Below, piece by piece: positions 1 to 12,000 of a stretch of 64,000 nt of DNA (positions are counted from its first letter, which is position 1; each line of letters opens with the position of its first letter). The notes below the pieces were generated by a model. That model did not search any database and was not told the origin of the DNA. It was given only the letters and a program-made list of their open reading frames with translations. The translations under genes were made by a program, and so were the position numbers. Origin of the DNA: Solen grandis (lineage: Eukaryota > Mollusca > Bivalvia > Adapedonta > Solenidae); NCBI GenBank assembly GCA_021229015.1, contig CM037784.1, positions 63,933,258 to 63,997,257 on the forward strand, written 5' to 3'.

Positions 1-1491
1 AACCATCTCAAGTGTTTATTCAAAGATGCACAGAGTTAACAAATTATTTTCAAAAATCACACAAAAAGGAAAAAAACATGCACCTCATCCATCTTGGTTG
101 ATCAATATGAATTTGAGTAATATGTTTCCAGTTACCCACTTTTAAATTTGGTTGAAAAAGTAATTTTTTTTTTTAAATGAGAAATTGTTGGCCAAAGGTA
201 GGCCATTTAACCATCTTGAACTTAAACACTGTAATCATACAGTATAATTTTTTTTCAAACAGTATAACCTGTACAATTTTTGTCTATAAAAATTCTAAAA
301 CATTCTGTTGAAAAATATATGCTCCATTTACGTTTTTTTGATTATTAGATTTCCTGAAATCTTTTTTGTGGAAGGGGTAGAAAACTGGCAGAGCTACAGA
401 TAAGACGCGTTTTTGCGTTTTTAAGCATTATTATTTGGTAAAAATGCATTGGAAACAAAATTGAAGGGTGAAAAAAACGCATCTGAAATGTCCGATCAGC
501 ATTGTTACTTAACATTACGCGTTTTTCGGTATTCTTATTCCAAATCAATTTTATATTATCGAACTAGTCAGGGTTTAAACATTGGTCACCGGTTCTATTG
601 TGAACTGTAGTAGTTAACGTTCTTGATAGTAGGAAACCATGATATTGGCTCCCTTTTCTAAGTTATCGTTATCGGTATTTTGGTATCGGCTAGACGCTAA
701 AATGGCAAGTAGAAGCAAACCGAGCGATTAAAGAGAAAATATTAAACAATGCAGACAATCCTAGTGTTCCCATTTATTTTTTTTCAAAAATGAATTGCAG
801 GATCTATTACCAAGCAAATATTTGAAAAAATAATATATGACAGCGTTATTATGACTGAAAATGCTTCTAAGAAATATGTCGTCGATTCTGTTTCCGATGA
901 AACTGTGAAGTTAAATTGTCGGAGAATCAACCGTAGTTGAAAGTTTTTTTGACAGTTTGTAATAATATTTTCATCTCAGTTGGTAAATTACACAAGGAGT
1001 GTTGTACATAGCTTGTCATATAGAACTTCTAAAATGTTGTCACTAAGCTGCAAGGTACAGAGAATGCTGAGACTTGTTTATCATGGTATATCAAGGTAAG
1101 AGGCAGATGCGTTTAAATATAAGTGTCATTTAGTTTTATAATGAGGGTTTATTTTTTTTTTTTTAATTTTCAGTTTTCAGCATTATAAAAAATTTGAGGG
1201 GGTAAATATCATTTAGACTTAAAAATTATCTGGAGCTCTGAACTGGTATTTATAAATCCTAGAACAAAAATTCTGTTTTGTCATGTCACACAAGTCTTAA
1301 GTTTACAAAGTTGTTTATGTCATGATCATTGTTGAAGTGCAAAGGGTCATGGTATTGGGAAGGAAAATGGTAAATTCATCTTCAATTTTCTAAATCTTGA
1401 TCTATAATTCTGATATAACAGTCATTTATGTTGTGATCAACATTACAGAATATCTTGTGGGGACTTTGTGGGTCTAAGCCAATCCTCATCT
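1..1491. other. Intergenic or intronic, no gene seen
   Basis: AT-rich sequence with poly-A/T runs. No exon-like stretch with flanking splice sites or protein similarity was recognised on either strand. The short open frame on the - strand at 345-548 has no recognisable domain. Confidence 0.5.
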
Positions 1492-1734
1492 TTAACCCTT
1501 TCCCTCATATATACTCATTTTGACGCTCTCAACAGGTATCACATAAAGCCTGATTTTGCAGAAAACCACAGTTAAACCTTACCAAATTTAATTACAAAAT
1601 CCTCATTTCCAGACCACTGAGGAGCAGCGAACAGCATAAAACCTGATCAGCCTGCGAGTTACTTGCAGGCTGATCTGGTTTTATGCTGTTCGCATAGGTC
1701 TTTTCAGGGTGTCCTCTATGAGGGAAAGGGTTAA
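1492..1734 (+). mobile_element. TTAA-flanked foldback MITE, copy 1 (piggyBac-like)
   Basis: The element spans 1496-1730 and is bordered on both sides by TTAA. It starts CCCTTTCCCTCATA and ends with the inverted form of the same motif. Inside is a near-perfect hairpin with arms GATCAGCCTGCGAGT and ACTTGCAGGCTGATC. It has no coding capacity. TTAA duplication plus a terminus starting CCC is the hallmark of piggyBac-type transposition; assigning this family to piggyBac is inference. Six further copies occur in the window. Confidence 0.8.
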
Positions 1735-4503
1735 TAAGCAACTGAAGTATAATATATTAGATGAAGTAAGAATATTATATAGGATAATTAAATATCAAAA
1801 GTTCTAAAAACCTAACAGAGATCTGCAACTTTGATACAGGTAAAGAGCAAGCCACAAGAAGCTCTTGTTAAGTTCCATGTATGATCATGTGACTGCAATA
1901 TAATGAGAGATGACAATATCTCAAATCAATCATGAATATACTTTGTTTTCTCTTCAATTTATTGACAATTAAACCAAATTTATATGTCTCATTAATTGAT
2001 TTGAGTGATACCATAAAGTGTCTGTTAAACGTCTGCAAGATGTTAATTGTCTCAGCCAGATGTTTACCTGATTTTTTTCATCACGAGATAAAATGTTATT
2101 TTGGACAGTTTCATAATCTGTTAAATATACCTTTGTAAATATAAAGATAACTCAATGTAAAGTTATGATTTAATCATTAAAAACCACCTTTAAATGCCAT
2201 TATATGCCACCTTTTTTTATTGTCTCAAAGTGCCCAGTTATCCTGGTACAGTATGAATCTTTCTTGTACATAACAACACAATTTTCATCTAACAATTTTA
2301 GCAAGTTTTTGATCAATAGTTTAGAATTTCTGAGGTCTTTCTCATGGTATAGGTTAAAAATGGAAAATTTATTTCGTAACAATGATTCCAACAAAACCAA
2401 GTCTACACAGTTGATTATCCATGTTGTGATTGTTCATATACAAGCTTGCTTACTCGCTAAATACCAGTGAAAAATTAACAATTTGTATCTCAATTTCATG
2501 TAATTGCTTTTTTTTGGCGAGTGGAAAAGCTATTGCTATGATTCAAAGCTTGCAGTTACAAGATGGATGATGTCTGGAAATACCCACCTCTCTGTCATGA
2601 CTCATATGGGGCCCAAAACTAAAATTACATGCTCAGCTGGTTGGCAATGCATGCTATGGTTCATAATTTTACATTATGTTGTTAAAACTGACACTTATCT
2701 CTTGACAACTTAAGACATTGAAAATTGCGAGTTGATTTTTCATTTAGCAAGTAAAAGGATTACTGCTTACTTAAAATAGCAAGTGCAAAATCTGGATAAA
2801 TTCAAACCCTGCAAGTGTTAGCTATTTTTAACTCTGAATATAATGATTTTGAAATACAATGATAGTAGGTAACTCCTCAATAATAGGCAGTGATCTGCCA
2901 AAAATTTCAGTGGGTTTGGACATCACCCCATTGGCTTAAAAATCGGGGTTAATCCAAATTTTAATGGGGCTGAACATAATTTTAAGTAATTTTTCATACC
3001 TTAACTTAGCACAGTCACAGCGGATTTGTGATCAGAATAGTCAGTATGATGCATGAACATACTTGTTCTTACTTATTTTCTTATGCTTATAGTACAAACC
3101 ACACAACAGGTCATTGTTATTATCATCATACTCTTACCATACAACAATTTTTTTAGGTAACATTCAATAGCTCATTTTGTTAACCTCTGAATCTAAAAAA
3201 GAGCTTATTTATATACATGTTAAGATATGCATTTTCTGTTTGTTTACAAAATTTTTACATGTACCGTATGATGCTGAGATATTTTAATATACATATATGT
3301 GAACTCCTTGTAAGAATACTAAGACAGTCAGTGGGATGCTTCCCCAACCCACTGCTATCTAAGAACAGGGATAATGAAATGAAAATCTTGATACCAAAAA
3401 ACTGGAATAAGAACAAATATTCCAACAAGGAAATCCCCCAGAGGCCTTATTCAGTCTTAATTTGAAAAAATTTTCCAGGGAGAGATCCCCAAAACCCCCC
3501 TTCCAGGAGGGGTACCCCCCTCTCGCACACTCCCCCTTCTTATCGCTTCGCAAATCAGATGCCCCTTTGAGCCACTAGCACCCTGCCCTTTTCAAATCCT
3601 GGCTGGAGCACTGCACGACAATAAAAAGAAGGGGTTTTAAATTAGTTAATATATATATATATATCTCTTCTTTACAATGAATGATTTTTATTTTTTATTA
3701 AGTATATTTTTAATTGATCTAAAATATGGTAACTTCAACAGTTTCTTAAAGCTGTTGATTGGCTTAGACCCATGATAATCATCCCATGGGATGAATAAAA
3801 CTGTGCCCCTCTAAATGAAAAGATTTCATCTGCAACAACCAACTTCAAAAGGGTTGGTTATTAACTTCCAACTGATAACTAGGAGGTCTCAGTAAGAGGC
3901 TTTCAAGTTTTCATAAAGATGTTCAATCCCCTAGTAGATTATGCATCTATTGATACAGTGGCTTACGATTTGTGGACAACAACAAGAATAAAAATATTTA
4001 AATAACCAATCAAGGGTCACATTATATGACATGACATTTAAATCACATATTAAACAATAATGATGATGATGATGATTAAGTGGGAAAGCATCTTGGTAGT
4101 GTAGAAATGCTGCTTCTGAATTTCATTATCTTGAAGGTGCAAAACAAACCTACAAAGCATTAGAGAAAATCGACATTTTTCGTCTTTTTTTAAGATGATC
4201 TGAAATAAAAACTAAATACAGTATTTAGTTTCTCAATTAAACACAATTTCAACCAAGTATGGTTCCCAAAAGCAAAACTAACTTTCTCCACGGTCCAACC
4301 CCTCCTTTGTACAGACGACACTTTCTCACTTCCGCAAATTTCTATCCCAGCAGCCTGTACCTCTTACGCATGCGTGTTCGCAATTTCCCCGTAGAAGGCG
4401 AATTGCTTACAAGGCACAAAAAATAACCTGCTGTGCAGTTTAGAAGGATTTTGCTTCGATGACTTATGTGTATTCTTGTATATAAATACCCAGTTTTTCA
4501 TAC
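1735..4503. other. No gene seen; simple repeats
   Basis: AT-rich non-coding sequence. It contains a short (TA)n at about 3649-3664, a short (ATG)n near 4057-4076, and a C-rich patch at about 3470-3600 that looks like a degenerate dispersed repeat. If the candidate first exon at 4504-4549 on the - strand is real, its downstream exons should lie here or beyond the left edge. None was recognised. Confidence 0.45.
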
Positions 4504-4549
4504 CTGTGAGTGACATCTTCCGTTCTTCTTTGACTTTTGCAGGAGACAT
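4504..4549 (-). CDS. Candidate first coding exon of an unidentified gene
   Basis: On the - strand an ATG at 4549 opens a short frame reading MSPAKVKEERKMSLT. It runs into a strong splice donor (CAG then GTATG), so 15 codons plus one base precede the intron. The charged, lysine-rich N-terminus and the donor are the only coding evidence, and no family was recognised. A + strand candidate start lies about 210 bp away, so the two may share a divergent promoter. The continuation on the - strand, toward position 1, was not found. Confidence 0.35.
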
Positions 4550-4758
4550 GTTTTTGTTCTTCAATGGGTGATGTACACAGTGAGCGAGTAATCTAACGCA
4601 AAATTTTACCACTAGGTGGTGCTGTCCGGAAGTGAATTTCTGAAATTGTAAACAACGTGCCGATTCAGTAACATAACGTTTTGTTGACGTTTTTCTCTGT
4701 TTGAGATTGATGACAGCAATATTCAGGAATGCGACGTTAATAATTTAACGCCAGGAAA
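4550..4758. promoter_or_regulatory. Possible divergent promoter region
   Basis: The 209 bp between two outward-facing candidate start codons. There is no obvious TATA box on either strand. The call rests only on the head-to-head arrangement and is low confidence. Confidence 0.25.
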
Positions 4759-4900
4759 ATGAGTATCCAAGTGAAAACGCCTACTAAATCTCAATTTGAG
4801 AGGTTGGAAATTCAGTGTGGAGAAAAGAGTTTTTCTTCACCTGAAGGATTCAAGTCCTCAAAAGATGATTTCTTTGTAAAAAATGATAGCAAGTTTTCAC
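4759..4900 (+). CDS. Candidate first coding exon cut by an assembly gap
   Basis: An ATG at 4759 in a good context (GAAAATGA) opens a frame starting MSIQVKTPTKSQFERLEIQ. It stays open for 47 codons until the N run at 4901. The composition is protein-like (charged, Ser/Lys-rich) and differs from neighbouring AT-rich noise, but no domain was recognised. It could be the 5' exon of the coiled-coil gene downstream or of another gene. Sequence after the gap (5001-5109) can be read in the same frame only because the gap length is arbitrary, so that continuation is not trusted. Confidence 0.35.
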
Positions 4901-5000
4901 NNNNNNNNNNNNNNNNNNNNNNNNNNNNNNNNNNNNNNNNNNNNNNNNNNNNNNNNNNNNNNNNNNNNNNNNNNNNNNNNNNNNNNNNNNNNNNNNNNNN
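4901..5000. other. Assembly gap, 100 N
   Basis: Exactly 100 N, the conventional placeholder for a gap of unknown size. Missing N-terminal exons of the coiled-coil gene could lie in it. Confidence 0.99.
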
Positions 5001-5670
5001 ACATCCTGAAAATGGCTGGTGGGTCATTAAACCCACACTGTCAATTACAATAGCTCTTGGAGATACTAAGAGAAGCAATGGCAAGGCACTTCAAACCAAG
5101 GGAAGCTAATTTTGCCTCAGCTGATTTACCTGGTGCTTTTCTTGAATAGACAAAGGTACCAGCTATACAGTACATAAGCCATGATTAGTGGATTTAACCA
5201 ACTCAGAAAAAAAGTAGTGTAGTTGTTTTATGATTAATGGTGCAAGGGTATATTGCCATTTAAATAATTGAGAATTAAAAAAAAATGTAGAAATCACATT
5301 AGAATTGTATTCTTATCAGATATGTGATAACAAGTATTGGTTACATATGTGAAAGTTATGTGTGTACAAATGGTAACCTGTGTTATAACATTCTATGGGT
5401 GCATAATGTACTTCTATGTGTCCCATATATTTCATATGTTTGTAATCGTTAATATGTGCTCATCATGTTTTGTGTATGCTTGTTTTTGAAGATAAAACAT
5501 ATAGTAGGCTTGTGTGGACAGATCTGTGGTAACCAGGTATAGGAGGCATATGTGTATACACATCTATAAATAGAAACAAACATTTAATTGCATATGACAT
5601 ATGTGAAATGAAACATATTGGTTTTATTATATGTAGTTTTAATTTGATCTAGTTTCTGTGGCATCGTTCC

Positions 5671-5906
5671 TAAGTCAAAAAAAAGAAAAAAAAGGGAGAG
5701 TTCCATTTCTGGTCTCCTGCCAGAAAAAAAAGTGGTAGGCAGGTAGGGATATTTTTTTCCCCCGTTGAATGTTGCAAAAAGTAAAAAAAAAAAAGTAAAG
5801 GAAAGATTTTTTTAAGGTGGAAAAGTAAAAAAAAAGCTTAGGATTGGCTGTGGAAAAAGAGGGTCGGTCAGGAGACCAGAAACGGAACTTTTTTTTTTTT
5901 TTGCCT
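5671..5906 (+). mobile_element. MITE with GTTCC-type terminal inverted repeats, copy 1
   Basis: The left arm contains GTTCCATTTCTGGTCTCCTG. The right arm contains its inverted counterpart (CAGGAGACCAGAAACGGAAC) followed by poly-T and GCC. Length is about 236 bp and there is no coding capacity. The interior has poly-A tracts separated by GTAAA motifs. A second copy with the same layout lies at 14569-14802. Confidence 0.65.
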
Positions 5907-7570
5907 AATTTGTTTGTATTCATAAGTTTTTGTTTTTTCTGTCAGTCTTTATCTGAAATGTTGTTCTGACAGAACTTTAACCTTCTCATAAGACCATTTT
6001 GACCATCAGTAGGTACCATAAGCTGATCTCAAACACAGTTAACTTACAAATTAATTGCAATCTCATTCAACACTGAGACACGAACACTTAACCTGATCAC
6101 CCGCAATTAATTTCTTGAACTGAAAGATTGCTATATTGACAGTAATTCCAACACAATATCAACATTTGTTGAACAGTTGTTACACATATGTCATATGCAC
6201 AGATAGATCTAACTTTACCCTCTAAACTCTGATATTACGTAGTCTTAATCTAAACATTTCTTTTATGTCAGTGAAAAAAACAACTTTTTACAACTTACGC
6301 AGCTCAATTCCTTTTGACGATTTCTGGGTTGTACCAGTACTGTAGACCAGCAAAGGTTTTGGAAATTTCTTTCCTACAGGGGGACTTCTAATTCTAAAAC
6401 CCATGGATCTACTATTTCTGTGCTAGATAGAACCATAAGCATGTGTCAGCATGTAGGCTATAATCGTATACAGTCTGTAATGGATGGCTAGATTTGTGTC
6501 ATGCATGTGACAAGTCTATAACCAGTCTGTTTCTGTGATAGATATGTGATAGACTGTAACATATTTCTGCATTAGCTAGATCAGTGCAGATACATGTTAG
6601 ATTGTTTACTGTACTAAACTATGTTTTCTGTTATTTAGGTCAGTGTTGTTAATATGTCATGATAATATATTTGACTCATGAATACTAATTTTGGATCGCT
6701 ACCTTTAGAATGTGACATGGGAGATATAACCAATATTGTCCTGTCTTATTGAGTCTCTTCCTGTTTTACTCGTACATTGTAGTTGAATATCTTTCAATAT
6801 TTTGAAATCACAACTGCATAGCATTGGTATTAATCACCTTCATTGATAGCTATAATGGTATTGGTGTAGTTTCGTACATATTATTTTTCAGTAACTGTGA
6901 TGGTTTTTGTCTTGTGAGTGTAGCCAGGCTAGACCTGAGTAGTTTATAAAAAATGGCCAGCAATATTCCTTAAATGCATTTTTTCCCCCCATTCATTTTG
7001 AAATTAGTTCTTAATACTAAGGTAATCTAGGGCTATCATTAATACCTTCTTTATCAATATATCATCAATATTTGCTGTCCAATTTCGTATAGATACTCAA
7101 AACCATATATCAATAAACTTCCTTAAGTTTTAGATGAAGACAAAATTATCTTTTCATGCTGTGTGACCATTAGAGTTACTCCCCTTGATAGTTACTGCAA
7201 AAGTTTTTGATAAAAAAAAATAATAATAAATAATGCTCTAAAGGAAAATTGATTTGAATAACTATTGCTTATGGTTGAAAGTACATGTAAGGCATTCAAA
7301 AGAAAGATTCCTTGGGGCACACAATCACTTGAAAGTAAAGAAACAGTTGATCAATATATTGATGTATTCTCGATATTTGAGTTTCGATATATCAGTATGA
7401 AAATTTCTAGCAATGACAGCCCTACTAGGTTAACCATAAGGCTGGTACTTTGTGTCTGGGAAGATAATGGACAATTCATCTCATCAGGGTAGAACTTGCA
7501 ACATTTGGACCTTCAGTCATTTATACCACTTGGTTGTGGTACACTCCTTCTTTTAGTATTTGTGATTAGT

Positions 7571-7913
7571 CAGATAGGTGGTCTACTATCCCTTGTGGTT
7601 GAGTGGTTAGAGTGTCTGCCTTGGGAGCCAAAGGTCATGGGTTCATTCCCTGGCTGCGACATACCAAAGTCGTAAAAAATGGTACTGGTATAGCTCCATT
7701 GCTTGGCGCTCAGCATAATTATAATGGTAGTTCCAGGACTGGTTGGCTCGGTGTCAAGATAATGTGACTGGGTGTGGTATCATGCCACATGTCTATGGCA
7801 TGATACTGTAGTGTGGCAGCACTATATCTGTCTCAAGTAGACATCATCTCCAAGTGACGAAAATACTGTTGGTGGGACGTTACACCCAACAAACAAACAT
7901 CAGATAGGTGGTC
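7571..7913 (+). mobile_element. tRNA-derived SINE (family with CCAACAAACAAAC tail), full copy
   Basis: The element spans 7584-7900 between direct repeats CAGATAGGTGGTC (7571-7583 and 7901-7913), a 13-bp target-site duplication. The head resembles a tRNA: an A-box region around TGGTTGAGTGGTTAGAG and a B-box-like GGTTCATTCCC. The tail ends in a GGTGGGACGTTACACCC-type motif followed by AACAAACAAAC. Other copies lie at 15020-15250, 57635-58240, 57850-58161, 58640-58845 and 62700-62935. Confidence 0.8.
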
Positions 7914-8156
7914 ACTTTTTAGTCTGTATCAGTGTTATGAACCTAGCTTGTTTGTAGTTTTGTATTTATATAAAACATTGTATATCAAGAAACAGTCACG
8001 CGTTACCAGTATATAGCATGCAATTTCTTCCATTATACCAAAATGTTACCAATAATTGATTTATATAGATTTGGTAATTTGTGGAAAGAAACTTAACATT
8101 ATAATTGAATTGAGACTCACATTTGGTTGACTGATCCTCATTTTGTGTTTTAGTAG

Positions 8157-8205
8157 AGTTGAGGTTGACTCACTGTACAATTCTATTGCTAAGATTCAAG
8201 AGCTA
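8157..8205 (+). CDS. CCDC150: Candidate small coiled-coil exon of CCDC150
   Basis: Between an acceptor TTTTAGTAG and a donor GTGAGT lies a 49-nt segment. One frame, ending in phase 0, reads VEVDSLYNSIAKIQEL. It has a heptad-like pattern and, from memory, resembles vertebrate CCDC150 about 25-40 residues before the conserved KNKLAYENG block. The phase matches the next confirmed exon at 8850. The exon is short and at least one linking exon seems to be missing, so it is a candidate only. Confidence 0.4.
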
Positions 8206-8589
8206 GTGAGTCTGAACTGTTTATAATGTATCCTGAATGGTAATTTAGAAATAAAATACATATGCATTTGTAGTAAATCAAATATCCTTTGAAAACACAT
8301 TTTAAATGCTTTACATATTTTGTACTTAAAGTACTTTTCTGCAAAATTAAGTACTCTTTGATAAGGATATTCCCCCTTTCCTTCCTTCAACATTGTGTGT
8401 ATCCAGTGAACCTCAACATGTTGGTTTGCCCTGGGTATTTTTGCACCCGTTGTCTGTTTTGTGTGTGTATGATATTTTCCTGTGTTTATCCCACTTCGTC
8501 TATTTTGTCATTTTGAGATTCCTCTTTAGATAATTACCATCCCATATTAATTCTAAATGTGCTATTTATCAACCTTATGTTTGTCATGG

Positions 8590-8800
8590 TTATTAACCCC
8601 CTTTTATTTTTATTAACTCCCTTGAATATCCTTTTGGTAACATACCTCCCATGAGTATCCTTATTATGTTATCTCCTTTGAATATTACCATTATGTTAAT
8701 AGTCTCCCTTGAGTATACTTATGTCAAATTATCTCCCTTGAATGTTAATGATACTTACCTTCCATGAATATCTGTATCATGAATATTACCTCCCTTTGAT
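8590..8800. repeat. Degenerate minisatellite in intron
   Basis: Imperfect repetition of a roughly 30-35 bp motif built around 'CTCCCTTGAATAT' variants. It lies just upstream of the exon at 8850. Confidence 0.45.
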
Positions 8801-8849
8801 TTTTATAGTTATTCTAGAATAACAGTCCCCTTGTTTCTTCCCTATGCAG

Positions 8850-9041
8850 CAAGCCCAGAAGCACGTTGAGAGCACCTTGAAGGAGATGATGGATCAGAAG
8901 AACAAGTTGGCATATGAAAATGGCCGTCTGCAGACGCAGGTGGAGCAGACGTCAATAGAACTGGAGACACTGAGGAAGGCTGACCTTGAGGTCAACAAGT
9001 ACAGGCAGCTCTCGGAGGCTCTTGCTTCAAAATATAGCCAG
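8850..9041 (+). CDS. CCDC150: CCDC150 exon a
   Basis: The acceptor is CCTATGCAG and the donor GTAGCA. It is 192 nt, phase 0 to phase 0, 64 codons starting QAQKHVESTL. It contains the family-diagnostic KNKLAYENGRLQ. Confidence 0.85.
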
Positions 9042-12000
9042 GTAGCAACATGATTGACAAAGTTTGACATGGAAGTTCAAGCTTTATCATTGAAAGAAAG
9101 AATTAAATAAGTAGGAAAATTAATGATATATTCGTAGCACTTTTGTGTGTAACATTTGAACTAATCAGTAACCATTTGGAAAAATTATTCTCTTTTTTTC
9201 TTTTTTTTTTTATTCTCTGTTTACAATGTGTTTGTTTGTTGTTTTTTTCAATATAGTGTGAGACAGAGATCAGCGAACTGAAGATAACAATTCAGCGACA
9301 GGAGAGTCAGATGAAGCAATCACAGCAGATGCTTGCAAAGCTGCAGACAGAACACAGCACTGCCAGCGTTTCCAGGGATGACCTGATGAAGGAAAACCAG
9401 AAACTGCTCACCAAGCTGCAGAGTGTTGAGGAGAGGGAGAAACGCAAGGTAGGTGAAATTTGTGGACACTAATTCTGCCTCCATGTTGAAGAGTTCATTG
9501 ACTGTGTCAAAATGCTGGTAAATGTTCATAATTGTTAACCGAGTGAGACGGTGTGGAAAAAATGCATGTGGGCATCATTTTTGTTAAAAAATTTTGATAT
9601 GCTTGCGTTAGCTTTATTCCTGAAATACAGAGAAAATACAACATTGCCTGAGATATCTTTTTGGGGGAGTGTGTGTTTCTATTCCTGTTTCCAATTATGT
9701 GGTAGTTTATGGTTGAACTAATACCTCCCCATATATCATACACACTGGTACATTTATTGTATTTTTACCTGTCTTAAGGTACGAGCCCTGCAGAAGAATA
9801 ATGAAGATGCCAAGACGGTGAACAAGGAGATTGCGTCGACCCTTGAGTCTGTGATGGCGTCCCACTCTCAGCTTCAGACAGTAGTAGAGGGACTGCAAAT
9901 AGAGCTGGGCAAGAAGGACACCCATATATCACGTCTTAAGAACGACAAGTAGGTCATTTTATTGTGTCACCTGCTGTAAGGAGAGGTGACACATGGGGAT
10001 CACCTTTCCGTTGTCTGTCTGTCCATCTGTCTGTCCCTCACACTTTTTCTGTCACACTTCAGCAGGTAACATAAGTGTTCAAAAGAACACTCTTGTCTGC
10101 TTATCATGAATAAATGTATAGGGGACTAGGGCTAATATACAATACAGTGTAATATGCAATATATTGCTATATTTGGGGAACAATTTTAATGAGTTTTAGA
10201 AGATATACAAAGGGAAAGACTTTTTTAAAATTACTAAAAGGACAAAGAAAAAAGGAATATTGATTTATTGTCAATCTCAAGGTCATCATACCTTAATATA
10301 GAAGAAAATCTTTGCTTAATAATATTGACCAAATTTTAAATGCATTTTAAATAATTTTTTAGAGTTTCTGACAAGTTTTACCTTCAGTATTGATTGATTA
10401 TGTATACTGTACATATCCTCTACTGTGTTGAACATGGAATTAAATGCTAGGTACAGCATTGAATGGGATGGCTTTGTAATTGCATAGCAGCAAAGAAAAT
10501 AGTTGTGGTCCATGAGTCCATGGTTTGGACTAATTTTTTATTAGCTCACCTGAGCCAGAGGCTCAAGGTGAGCTATTGTGACCGGTCTTCGTCCGTCGTC
10601 CGTCCGTCCGTCGTCCGTCCGTCCGCCGTCCGTCAACATTTTGCTTCAAACGACATCTCCTCCTTAACCGCTTGGTCAATTTTGATAAAACTTTACAGGG
10701 ATGTTCCTTGGGTGGTCCCCTTTCAAAGTTGTTCAAAGAATTGAATTCCATTTGGAATTCTGGTTGCCATGGCAACGGAAAGAAAAAACTTAAAATGTCT
10801 TCTTCTCCAAAACAACCAACTGAATTTCAAAATGTTTTGGCACAGATGTTCCTTTGGTAAGTGTCTACCAAGATTGTTCAAATTATTTGGATCCGTAAAA
10901 AAACATGGCCGCCAGGGGCGTGGCTAGTTTTCCTTAGATGCCTATACTCAAATCTTAAAAAATCTTCTCCTCCAAAACTGCTGGCTTGATTTCAAATTGT
11001 TTTGGCACAGATGTTCCTTGATTAAATGTCTATCAAGACTGTTCAAATTATTTGGATCCATAAAAAAACATGGCCGCCAGGGGCGGGGCTAGTTTTCCTT
11101 ATATGTCTATAGTAAAATTGAAAAAAAACTTCTTCTCCAAAACCACTGGCTATTTCAAATTGTTTTGGCACAGATGTTCCTTTATTAAATGTCTTCCAAG
11201 ATTGTTGAAATTATTTGGATCCGAAAAAAAACATGGCCGCCAGGGTCGTGGCTAGTTTTCCTTATATGTCTATAGTCAAATCTTAAAAAAATCTTCTCCT
11301 CAAAAACTGCTGGCTGAATTTCAAAATGTTTGGCACAGATGTTCCTTGAGTAAGTGTCTACCAAGATTGTTCAAATTATTTGGATCCATGAAAAAAAAAT
11401 GACTGCCATGTATGGGGCTAATTTTCCCTATTTGTCTTAAGTGAAAACTTAAAAAAAAAACTTCAATTGGGTCATTTGGGGTCAAAAAGTAGGTCACAAG
11501 GTCAAGTCTTATAAAAACCTTGTTAACACTCTAGAGGCCACATTTTTGACCAAATCTTTATGAAACTTGGTCAGAATGTTTGTTTCCATAAAATCTTGGA
11601 CATGTTCGAAATTGGGTCATGTGGGGTCAAAAAGTAGATCATGAGGTCAAATCTTAGAAAAACCTTGTTAACACTCTAGAGGTCACATTTTTGGCCATAT
11701 CTTCATGAAACTTGGTCAGAATGTCTGTTTCCATAAAATTTTGGACAAGTTCAAAAGTGGGTCATGTGGGGTCAAAAAGTAGGTCAATATGAAAAATCCA
11801 ACATATGTTGCTCATTTATAAACAGGTGAGCGATTCAGGGCCATCATGGCCCTCTTGTATTGGCATTGAGTCATAAATCTACACAGAATGCTTTAATTAG
11901 AGTTTTCACAATATGCCAGAAGTGTACCATGATATATTGTGATACCTTAGCACCCTAATTGGATACATACTACGATATATTGCTTCATGAACCATGGATA

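Larger units (their letters stand above)
5001..8156. other. Non-coding stretch between candidate first exon and coiled-coil exons
   Basis: AT-rich. It holds one TIR MITE (5671-5906) and one SINE (7584-7900), annotated separately. No further exon with splice sites was recognised on either strand, although the CCDC150 family would need several hundred residues upstream of 8157. Confidence 0.45.

Noticed and set aside
2200..2400. Minus-strand 66-codon frame with protein-like text
   Set aside because: No recognised family and no splice signals that would link it to the candidate first exon at 4504-4549.
5001..5109. Continuation of the 4759 frame after the gap
   Set aside because: The gap length is arbitrary, so the frame across it is meaningless.
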